This document shows positions 1 to 12,600 of a DNA stretch of 64,000 nt, piece after piece. The number at the start of each line of letters is the position of its first letter. Position 1 is the first letter of the stretch. The position numbers and the translations under genes are program-made. The stretch lies in the NCBI GenBank assembly GCA_903813345.2, contig CAIIXF020000008.1, positions 20,194,822-20,258,821 of the forward strand, read 5' to 3'. The stretch comes from Owenia fusiformis. Lineage: Eukaryota > Annelida > Polychaeta > Sabellida > Oweniidae. The notes under the pieces are model-generated. The model did not search any database, had not been told where the DNA came from, and was given only the letters and a program-made list of their open reading frames with translations.

Positions 1-3000
1 CTATTGGTTGTCATACCATTTTTATAGTTTCAGAGCAGAAATAGGATTAACATATTGCCAAATATTAAAAATTTCCTATTTTAATTTTGTTACAAATTGA
101 GCCAATATACCACTTCGTTCATTCAACAAAAGAAGACAGGATTTATTGGAAAGGTCTAATATAGAGATACTCCAGAGACACAAAGGAGAAAGGTTAAAAT
201 AAAAGACATTTGTGTGCAACTAAGCTTTGCTTAAACCAGGGATTCCTAGTTTTTTTTTCTTTGCATATATGATCTCCATCTATACGGATTCCAACAAATA
301 ATAATAATTACCTTGGACTGTATTTTCATAATTGTTAGCATTAGACACGAGAAATGGACTCGTATTGTGTTCAAACATTGGAAGTTGTCGAAAATGTTTG
401 CTTCTGTGACTCTATTTTCCAAAATAGGGTTGATTTTTGTGAGTATAAGTAAATAATCTTTCGATACTTGTTTGGGGGTACATGTATTTCACATATGTCT
501 TGAAGTTTGAAGATACTATATCCGTTTGCTAAGTTAAAAGTTATAGCTTGTTAGAAAATTGTATTTTTGTGAACACAATTATTTGATGTGAAAAGCTATT
601 TTGTGAAAAATGTATTTTATTATCCAGTATTTTTGTAATGATTTTGTTTTCAAAATCAAAGTAGCTGAATAAAAAATCTACGATTTGCAGAAATAAAAAG
701 GATTTTGTGTGAGATATAAGTGGGATTCTCTTAATACTGATGTATTGGGATTTCATTAGACAAATTCATCCATATGGACCAATATATCAAAACATCTTGG
801 ACTTGATTCCTTAAAAGAGCAGAATGGAATCCGAGTGGGATGGGATGGACCATCAGATTACGGATTAACTCTATCACTAAATGCATTTATATGTAATAAC
901 AAATGTCAGGTATACTTTGTTTGGCGCTTTATTCAAAACATAAAGAAACAGAATATACATGATGTCGTTCAATGGAAATTTTCCTTAATTAAAGAGGCAC
1001 TATGCATATTAAAGATTTGTCTTTGAGGTACAACTGAGTACTTATCAATCCATTGAAAATACTGGGGTGAAAAATAGTAAGCTTTATTTTGATAAAGAAT
1101 ACTGAAAAGTATGCATAGAGTCACTTTAATTAATAATACCTCCACAATTCAGCTCTGGTTATTTTCATTTACATGTACAGTAGAACCTGTGTACGTGGAA
1201 CACCATCGGGACCACAAAACACTGTTCCACTTGTGAGGTGTTCCATGTACAGAGGTGTTCCACTTAAACTGTATAACCAAAATATAGGTGCCATTTATGA
1301 TTGATTTTACACAAAAGATCGTGCATTTCTACATTTAAAAAATAGAAACCTTTACACTACCTACTATCTGACTATTTCTTATTTCTTAATGGAAAACAAG
1401 GTCTAGGAAGATATTTCATTGCCAGTACAAAATGCTATGACATAAACAACAGATGGGAAAATAACCAAATGTTGTTTTAAAAGGAGGTAGTGCACAAGCA
1501 GTCATCATCACCATCTTGGTCTAGCTCTAAAATACCTTCAATCCAAAACACATACAGTAGATCAACCATTCTTTTTGTTATTATTTGTTAATGAGTTTAA
1601 TATATACAGTGAACTCAGATATGCACATATTTGATGTAGTAATGAACTCTCAAATCCTAGTCATGCTGCCATGAAACTGGCATTCTCTCATATCAATAAA
1701 TCCTTGGGATTTGCAAAATAAATATAAATGTGTGTCATTCTCATCCTAGAATTAACCATGAATTCTATCTAGTTTATGGATAATGTTGCAATACATTTTG
1801 TCCTTGTGGTATGACATCATACAAATGTAAGATTAACAATTTTTAAAAACTGCAGTTATTTTTTACAAAACATCAGAAAATGTACACTAAAGGCAAAAAA
1901 TAATTGTGAAATTAGCAATGATTAGCTTTTTTTTATATTGGCCCCACATGGATCATTTTCAGTCTAATGACTTCATAGCACAAGGACAAAATGAGATTCA
2001 CAATTTATAGATTCCCAGGAACACATTTTAAGTGCTTCTGGGATGATTTTCCTGTCAGGCAAGACCATGATTTCCAACAAGAAACTAGCTTCTTAAACTA
2101 AATATATTACATGTCTCATCACATCTCCTTACAGTGACTGTAGAAAACATGGGCAATGATTGCAATACAAAATGAGAGGCAATATGAATTACAATACAAA
2201 ATGAGAGGCGATATGAATTACAATACAAAAGGACCAATTTCTCAAAGCAAATTGTTCACGCTTCTCATAACCCCTGGTGGGATGTCACATTTTTCAATTT
2301 TGACTTTAAAATAGACTTCCACAAGAATAGTGGACATTCAATAATTAAATCATGGGAACTTTGTACTTTCATGACAACTGTGACATTATGTGTGAAAATG
2401 TTTACTCTACAATGAAGACGTAATGTGATGCTATGCTGTATTTACAAGGAACTAAGGGGTCTTTTTACAATGCTGTTTCTATAGAAACCACCTGAATCTA
2501 CTCTAAGTTCTCATTTTTGGTTGAACAATCTGCTCACTTTAACAAATAGTACAAAAACATTACTTACATTTTAAATACTGATCTCGCTATGCCTACTTAA
2601 AATGTACAATAAAGATGTGTCCATAATATACAAACACATTGCTATTTTCTAGGACCAGTACACAAAGTACAAACACTCAACCTGTGTATGCTGAATATTG
2701 AAAAATATGTACAGAATTTGAATAATTTCCCACTCATGCCATCAAATTCATTATCACTCGAGTAAATTAATGTACAGTCATATTTTCTCATTCATTCTTC
2801 AGAAATAGCATATCTCTCATTCCCCAGTTTATATCTATCTTTATCCTTTCTATGTTTTCCATGATTGTAATGTTCAAACATTGCACTGGTTACATTCTTC
2901 ATATCACGTGTCTCATTGTTACATTTAGCATTAGACAGCCATGATATAATTCACGTTAGTTTGATGCTTTGGTTTACAAAATTCCATTCAGTTGTAGATA

Positions 3001-3611
3001 TGATATGAGATATAGTACAATAAAATAGAGAGTGAGTTCTCTGTCCTTTTTACCATACAGTACACCAAACATTCCTTTGATGAGGACTGTTGCAATGGAT
3101 TATTTCAAAACAGTTCATGTTATAACAAACCAAACTACAGATTTTGTAGACTCTATGAAAATAATGTTATTTCTCATCTCCACTGTTTATTGAAGATTTC
3201 TGTTATCATGATCATTTTACAAAGTTGTATTAAAAGAATGAGAGATCTGTTCAATAAGCATGCAAATCTTTTAAATGCTTAACATTGTCAGAACAATGAT
3301 AAGAAAACAAAAAGTAATTGCAAACACATTATGTCAATCATTTTTGGTCAATGTGATTCACAGAACACATCATAACAGAAACTTGAGACATCTTACATCT
3401 TGCCCATGTCCACAAGAACTAGGCCTGAACTTTCGTACTTAGTTGTCTGAATATCAGCTAGCTCTGTACAATCATAAATGAAGAGTTGCCTGAATGTCAG
3501 CTGGCTCTGTACAGCATGTTTGAGACTAGATATCTCTGAATTGGGATGTAGTGCAGTTTAGCAGTGTAAGCGAGGTCTAGGTGGTGCCACATTGTTGGCA
3601 TTACCATTTAG
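1..3611. other. XPO1 3' UTR and downstream spacer
   Basis: No coding gene is recognisable here. The longest open frames (541-756 minus, 835-1026 plus) are low-complexity and AT-rich. The XPO1 3' UTR must begin at 3611 and run leftward. A minus-strand AATAAA lies at 3186-3191 and would give a UTR of about 0.42 kb, but other AT-rich candidates exist further left. A short direct duplication of a GAGGCRATATGAATTACAAT unit lies at about 2174-2232. Confidence 0.5.
1170..1275. repeat. Fragment of the GTGGAACACC interspersed repeat
   Basis: Contains CAGTAGAACCTGTGTACG followed by GTGGAACACC and inverted GGTGTTCCA motifs. The same family appears at 43166-43260 and, with both ends, at 44705-44968. Confidence 0.6.
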
Positions 3612-6600
3612 TCAATCTTGCATTTCTTGATCTGGTATCTCGTGGGGGTTAATAATACCTAAAAAAAATTTGAATGCAATTTTTACATCGAATGGGAAGG
3701 AGGCAATCAATAAGGTCCAATTTTTTTCAATACTGGGTCTTCTTTGAAAACTCCCCACAAAAACTTTAAGTTGATTTCTAAAGACACAATTTGAGGCTTC
3801 TGTGTATTAAAAGAACTTCAAGTGAGATAATCATTTTTTAAAAACCTCATAAAGAGCACAGAAAACGACTGCAATGGTGACACATAATATAAAAGGAGCA
3901 AATTAATATGTGTATAGATTCAGTACCTGGTACAGCCATCTGTATTTTCCTCTTCTCATCCTGTGCTGTCTTTATAGCTATTTCTCTGTCCTCAAGGAAT
4001 AAGTCTGTGTTATCCTCCCCTGCAAACTCCTGGAAATACAACAATAATTTATTAGATTTCTACACAATTGGTTGGAAATGTATCGAAACTTAGTAACAGT
4101 GCCGAAGGTTGAATAGAGGGGTCCCCAACACAAGCACAGGGTATCAAAGAACAACAAGAAAATGTAGCTTATTTGATGACATAAATGGTTTTCATTATTT
4201 GGCGGTGACATCTCAATCCTTATTGGTGGTCCACACATATAGATGCAGCCATACAGTACACAAATATTTCACGTATGATGCAAAGTATAACTAGTATATC
4301 TAAGAGACTTACCCTAATCTGCACAAGGAAGTCCCTGAGATGTTCCTTGAAAGCTGGGATGTCCTGGTTAAAACTGAACAGTCCTTTTATGAACACCTCA
4401 ATCTGCATTCTGAAATTCAGTGAAAGTAGAAAAAATCAGCCACACTTTATACATCCAAAACTGGATTTCTTCATTCCAAAAGAGTTCTATCATGGACAAA
4501 CAGTAAACACATGCATTGGATATACAGGGTGTTCCAAAAGTAACAGGACTGGTGCTGGCATTTTGTTGAATATGCACCAATCGTCTTCAAAATTTTACAT
4601 AATGTACTTTCATGTATCGTTACTAAGACTGCAAAGTTTCTACAAAATATGTGAAACCTGGGTAGAGTTATGGTTGCTATAGTAACATGACATCACAATA
4701 CCCGGGGCAACATTCCACGCAAAGTTACAGAGACATTAAGCATTTTGTTCATTCCATATCCCTTGTACCATCAAAGTTGAAATGCAACAACTGGTGGGAA
4801 TTACATTTGTTTTACATCATTTGATATTCCTATGTATCCTCTACTTTGAAACAGAGGCTCCTCTTTGGTCAGTACAAGAGTAGTACTTTTGTATCCATGA
4901 CCCAAACACATGAGTGAACCCATTTGAGGGCATGTCACGCAGGGTCGATTGGACAATTTGCAGAACGTCATTCTCATCTTTAAAGGTCTTACAGCACTGA
5001 TTAGCATTCCGTTCTCAATATAAGTAAAAATTAGATATTGCATGATCAGAGGAGTATGGTTTTAGACCTCAAGACCTAGTTCCTCTATAGCTGCATGGTC
5101 TTTAATGCCAACCTGCGGGCAGGTGCGCTATCAAGGTAGATGAATGGCTTCAAATTGGGTCTTTTCAAAAACTCAATCGTGAATTGTTCAGACTGTTATA
5201 CACTGTGATATATTCCCGGAAATTGAATAAATGTTACTATCATTATGAAATTATACTTGAATCTGAGTTGTATAGCAACACCTTTACAACAAAGCAACTA
5301 ATAAAATAAACAAGAAATGTTGTATTATAATAGGTGAATTAGATACGTTCTTCAGTAGTACAAAAATGTTAGATATCACATTTTCAGGAAAAAAAGTTGC
5401 CCCGGGTATTGGAATGTCATGTTACTATAGTAACCATAACTCTAACCGAATTTCATCATTTTTTCTGAAACTTTAGAATTTAAGTTGCAATACTTCAAAG
5501 TAAAAGTTGTGAAAATTTGAAGACCCTTGGTGCAAAAATGACAAAATGCCAGCACCAGTCCTGTTACTTTTGGAACACCCTGTATTTCATTGGGTAAAGT
5601 GCTTCTATTAAAGTAGTGGATTTCTCATTTCTAAAATCGATGTATCAGGTTATTGATGTATAATGGCAGCAAGTAACTGATAGTTTCTTGATATAATATG
5701 AATCATCTTCAGAAAAAAGTTAAATTAAATGAAAATGCTTACTCATTTAGATGTGGGAAAGCAGCCTTGAGGAGGTTGGCCAGGAACTGTTGCACATATT
5801 GTAAGTTCTGCGCTGCAGGCATGTCTGGAGGACTGAGCTGTATTGTGATCTTATTGGATTCTAGCAAACTGAACATATACCCTAAGATAGTTGCATGCAT
5901 GGTCAAACCTGAAAGCAATCATTATGCATATTTATATATCATGGCTCATATGGTTTTGATTTTAATTATTGCCCTTTGAGTTTCTTAACAAATAACTTAT
6001 ACAGAGAAGCCTAAAATAATCATTAACCTCTGGACTACCTGGACTGACGAGATTTCTCGTCACCTCAAAAATGACCTTGAAACTGAGTGATGAAAATTTT
6101 TTCACTAAAATTCCTCTTGTTTGAACAATTTTCATCCAATTTACACAAAAATTGTTTTAAAATGTGCAGAAATGATCTCTGCCATCTAATTTTACTAAGT
6201 TAAACATCTAAAGAAAAATTCTCTGGTTTCAACCGATTTTGAGCCTGGGATTCAAGAGGTTAAAATATTTTCCCTGCACTTTTTTTGCTACTTTTCAAAA
6301 ATTTTTGGTTCTGCCTAACAAGAGAATCCCTGTATTTGATGTGACATACCTGCTGTGTGAGAACTATCAGTAACAACTGAGAAAACATGCTGCAAGATAT
6401 CAGTATAGTAGGTCTGGTAGAAACTTTGAGCACTACTCTCTTCCTGGCCAACATTTTGTAGTAAGGCATATAGAATGTTTAATCCTGTGTCTGCTACATT
6501 TCTCATGGTGTGCTTAAACGCCCAGATAATAGAGTCCAATACTAGCTTGAACTGTTCTGCTTTGATTTCCAAGAAAGCTACAACCAAACATGTACTAATT

Positions 6601-9600
6601 AGCTTTAAATATTCATAATCAATCCAATGGCCAAAATGAATAAAATGAAGATCCACTTTGTTTGTAAAACAACTGATAGGAGTTTATAAGATAATATCGA
6701 ACATCTTTTGAATAAAAAATCTAAAGTATCTGTACATTCACAAACTGAGTTATTTAAACATATGGAAACAGGAATATAGAATTATGACAACAGAAACAAC
6801 TGCTTAAATGTTACCTGGAAAACAGTGAAGGTTGATAGCCTGTAACAATAGGAAGAAGTTGGTCCTCTGTTCTGGGTACTCCTCAAAGTCTTTGTTTATC
6901 ATTTCTAATGTACACTCAAACACTGCATCAAATATCTGTGGAATACCCTTTGTTATGTGACCCTGAAATAATCAAACACTATCATTGCGGGGTACTACGT
7001 TGCCATGAAAGTCAAATTCAACAGTCAATGTCATAAACAGAATGGTGGGAGCACTATACTGCTCAGTGCTCAGCATTGAGTTGAAAATTTGTTTTGAGTT
7101 TGTATAAAAGGGCGTTCAAAGTTCCTATTTTTATAACACAACCACATTTGAATTTTAGTAATATAATATAAAGAACTTTTAAAAATAACTTAGGCAATTA
7201 GCTTGTGTTAAAGAAGTTCAAATGTGTCATTTTCTCACCTCAAGTTTGTTGACAATAGTTGCCATGGTGCTCAAGACCTCTGGTTCCCTAGCAGCTGGGA
7301 TGTTTCTCTTGTAGTCCATTAACACTGGGTCTAATAGTGGCGGTAGGAAATTCTCTGCAACCTGGAAAGTTTGGACAAAATTAAGATGCAAGGCAACTCA
7401 ACATATGTGGGGAGTAGAAAGTACAAATGAGTCTATTTCTCTTGTAGTCAATTAACACTGGATCTAACAGTAGTGGTAGGAAATTCTCTGCAACTTGGAA
7501 AATTTGGACATAATTAAGATGCAAGGCGACTCTACATATGTGGGGAGTAGCAAGTACAAATGAGTCTATTTCTCTTGTAGTCAATTAACACTTGACATCA
7601 TGTGAAAGATTGGACATAATTAATACACAAATGCAAGGCAACTCTACCTTGGTAGAGGTATATTTTGAAGTATTTTTGTTTTTGTAATTAACAATCAATA
7701 ATAAAGGGCATGTCAAAATAGATTTATTATGGTTCCAAATTCAACATAATTTTGCACATAAGAGTAATCAATCAGGATTATCTCAAGTTAGATCATTTCC
7801 TAATCGTTCATAAATAATTCTGTAACTTATCTAACTAAAATATCCAATTTACCATTTGTGGATCTGTCGACCTGCTAACCCATCCAGAGATCAACTTCAG
7901 GGTTTCCTTTTTCACAGTTCGCATACTTTTTATGAGAGGTTGTTTGACAACTTGTTCCCCATTACGTGTTATAGCACTGCTTACATTTTCGGACATCACC
8001 CTGTACACGTTCAACATGTCGAGGTAGATACGCCCAAGCTGGAATCATGAAGAATGGTGTAACATTAGAACCACATTGAATAACATTCTAATGATATATA
8101 TCATCATAATCAAAGTTGGAATATTTGTTGATTCAATTAACAGAGGCTGTCATCAAATAAGATACAAGTCAACATGCAAAATGTGACCACCTGCCATTGT
8201 TACAGACACCGAACCCCAACTGCTGCCACAAAAAAGTTGGAGACTATTACAATATGTCAACACTTGTGGTGGTGACATAGATAATAGGGTACAAAGTTTT
8301 CAATTTAAAGGTCATTGACATAGTTTCAATTAGGGACATAAATCCCACTAACCTGTACTACATAAGGATGACCTAGAGCTTTACAAGCCCTGACATTAGT
8401 CTTGAGAATATTAGCAAGCTGTTTCACAGAATCTGGATCTTTAAGGACATCAACTGTCTGTGTGGCTTGGTTGATTATTCGGTCCCAGACCTGGTTTGGT
8501 AGGGACATGTATTTTTCTATGAGGTGTTCTTGAGGTGCTTGGTCTGTTTGTGCACTAATGATGAGACCAACTGCCTCATAGAACGTGTGCACCTAAAACA
8601 ATAGAAGATTTCACATGTTATAAAAACATGCAACTTATTTTTGTAAGTTATGTAAAACTGTTCATCTGTATATACCAGTAGTCAGTAAAATTGTCCATAT
8701 GATGAAATAAAAATTTATTTATTTAGAATTAATTATAAGTTCAATTTGATGGATATTTCAAGATTATTAATAAATAAATGACATAGAATACAATATGCCA
8801 GTAGAAATTTTCCATAAGATGAAATAAATAAATTATACGAGGGGTGATCACTAAGAAAGAATAAAAAATGGCAAAAATAGAGCCAACGGTCCAGAAATTC
8901 CTGATCACCCCTCGTATAAAGAATCATTTTTATACAACACTTTACAATTGCTGGACATATTTACCTGTTGGGGCTGGAGGTCACAGATGATTGCATTGAT
9001 GCCATTCAGGATTTCCTCTATAAACGGCATAACTTCACCAACCTGAACCTGGACAAAATGCCGTCGACATTTTTGTGCTATTTTTATAAATGTGTCGCAA
9101 GCCATGTCTTGTACACCATCGTGAGTTTCTGAAAATATCAAACGGATCAAAATTAGTAAAACAGTTAATTTCACATGTTCACATTTTCATGTATAAAGGA
9201 TTCAGTCCAAATCACTTCTAATAATGGTAAGGGGTACATGACAAGGAGAGTGATAATATTTATAGGACCATAGTCTTATTACAATTGCGATTCATTCAAA
9301 AGATCTCATTCAATGTTATTTTATTTCCTTCATTTCCTGTTTTCTCTTAAGTAACTGTTGGCTATTCATCAAATAAACTTTCTGGAAAAATAGTACTGAT
9401 GAAACCTACCATGCATGAATTCAAATAGTTTATTGACGACTGTTTTGAGGAATCTCCAATGTGCCCTCATGAATCGTGGGTACTGTCCAACAACATACAT
9501 AATATTTGAGGCAACGATGGCCTTATTATCCTTGCCACGTTTCTGCTCACAAAGTCCAAGAAGATCTTTGATTACTGTCACTAAGAATCGCTTCTCATCT

Positions 9601-12600
9601 TCCTCGTGCATAGCACCACTTATAGATCCTATAGCCCAACATAACTGGAAAAAGGGGCAAATTGAAAGTCCAAACCACTGGGTTGTATTGTAGTTAAACG
9701 CAATGTTATCAAAATGTGATATGTGAAAGTTTAAACGGAAGCATGAAAGGCATGAAAGTTCTGTGGCATCCCAAATATGGGACTAAAAAGTGTTCATGTT
9801 CTAGGACAAGTCATCACACATACAGGTTTTTAGCGCAGCTTGTGATATGGAGAACTTACTGTGTTTAGATTCTTCCAAGACCATTCTGTACCATTCACTT
9901 GATTATGTAGTTTTTCTGTCATTATGGTCTCTGTGTCTACATAGTCCAAATGCGTCAGGTAAACTACAAAAATTGGAGAGAAAAATTGGTATATAAAAGT
10001 TTAATATTGAAAGTTTATTGGACTATATTCAAATATATCCAAAATTGAAAATAACAGTCAAATGTTACATTGCATTGCTCTAATATAGTGTCCAAGTTCT
10101 GAATTTCTTATTTGAATATGAACATTGTTTCCTAATCTTTTCAGAATTTTTTTTGCTTTTCATATCTTATATTATTTTCCAAGCCAAGGATTGATATCAA
10201 TTTTGCAGAGGATTCAATTTCAATGCTGCCATACCTAAGGTTTCCCTCATATTTTTATACATGTTGATGCTGTCAGTGTCTTTCATAAACTCTCTCACTA
10301 CCTCTCCCTGGTCGTTCTCTACAACTAACACTTCTTCAGGCTTTGCCATACGTGAGATCATAATACGACGGATCTAAAATACGGAATAACACGTGAGCTA
10401 ATGAAGATAAAGTGAGACAATACTGAATTGTGGTTTGAGAGCATTGGATCAACCAGAATTGATACTTAAATGATTTAATTCATTCATTTTTCAGATTTAT
10501 TGCCAATGGTCCAATATAACAATGTAGACAAGCCCCAAAATCCTGAACCAAGAGTTACAAATATGATCATCTTTCACTGCTGCCTGACCCAAAATGTCTT
10601 ATCTTAATAACATTTTCATTTTTAAACAGAAAAATAAAACTCCCTCACAAACACGTCCCTGGATGACTAACCTTTGATAGTACAGGGTTATAGAGTTTCC
10701 GCCTGACTGGCATCTCCGAGGCTGTCTTGCCAATAAGGAGTGGGGATGACATAGTAGTAGAGAAGGGACTCTCTCGATATAAATCTGCTGCCAATGTATT
10801 CCAATACTCCAAACAGATCTTGAATATTTCAGTTTCCTCAACTTCAGAGATTAGAATTAAATAATGAAGGGACTGAAATGAAAATTCAAATTCATAAAAT
10901 TTAATTCAGAAGCGTGGCAAAATCGAAAATATGATTGTGATATTATTTATAGATGTATGCTAATGTTAAACCAGCGGGTCTAGGTGAAAAAAGAATCAAA
11001 GCATTTTAAACAATAAATGTCACCAAATAATGCTTGCAAAAGTCACAAAAAATGGTGACTGAAATAATAGGTCACCACCTTTTGGTAACATCACAAAAAA
11101 CATTTTCCATACAGTCATGAGGAATTCTGTTTCTATGTAAGAAATAATTACGATTTCAATTAATAATAATAAAAAACTCAAGAGAGAAAACATACCTCTA
11201 AAAGCTGCTCATGGAGTTCTACATTGTTCTCTATAAGCTGGCCATGCTCCTTCAGGAATGTACACAAGAACAGACTGAGGTTCTGTATGAACTTCTGCTC
11301 CTCATCCTGTCCAGAGCTATACTTCACCTGCACATTTGTATTGAGAGGGAGCATCTGTTTTAACTGGGTCAAGGTCAGAGTGAACAGTTGCACAAAGGCA
11401 TCCTCATATTGTGACACTTGAACGCCACCTAAAACAAACATACACACATTTGTTATGCCAGAGGTTTGCTTGAACTGGAAATATAACAATCCGAGGTTAT
11501 TTGATTATTTGTATATCAATATATAGCAAATTAGGTACACATGCATGATGTTTGAGGTTAAGACAGAACTGTGGTCTCATATAATACATTAAATAGAGTC
11601 CAGATAGCTATTAGGGAAACAACAGTTACAACACAGGTATAATTTCCAGGGCTTGTTGCAAAAAATCCACCAGGATAAGTATTTTGTTATGATAAGTATG
11701 TAACTTTTTTCTATATACTATATTTATCTCATTTTGTGTAAGACACTTGAACCTTGAACACTTCAACATCATCTATGCTACAAAACTACAATAGTTCCCA
11801 TGTAAAAATCAGTTAAAATTGGAAGACAACTAATCCTAAAAGATTCTCACATCTTCAATCACCCAAATCCATTAATACAGTTAATCTTGAAATACACCCA
11901 TCCAATCTTCAAACATAATTCTTTTTTTTCAGAAGGAACACATTGTAACTTATTTTCAATGAATGCTATTGATATATACACAGATATACACTCTTATGGG
12001 TATCCAGAGCCAACCCTGTTTATTAATATTTGACAATTATACTACAAAAAACATGTAAAAAAATAAAATAATAATTTTTTTGTGAGTTGTCATGCTATTT
12101 CTACAAAACAGTTCTCATAGTTTACTGAGAGAACATCAGGGAAAGGAACTGTAACAAGCATTACAATCACTCTCAGATATTTGAGTAATGAGCCTAAGAT
12201 AGTTACTAAAAATATTTTAGATGTTAATAGTACTACTCGTATATGGCCTATCAATATAAGGTTATATGTTTATTTTATTATTGATAAGATATAATAAACA
12301 AACTGAGACAAGAGGGAAATTTTCATGACTGTGGACACCTGGCTTTTTGAAGGAGGTACAATGTTCCCATGGTGCAGTGTCTATTAAAGCAATTAGCTAT
12401 AACATATTTAAGTTATCATTAATGAGACCATATTTGGAAACATCAAGGACCAAACTAGATAATAAACTGGGTTGGTGGGAAATTCTAGTTTAAACCATGT
12501 TTCTGGTTCTAACCAGTGGATTCCAACCCAGCAGGATGGAAGATATCCTACAAGTAGGTTTAATCACTGGACCCAACAATAAGGGGTCATTTCAAATAAT

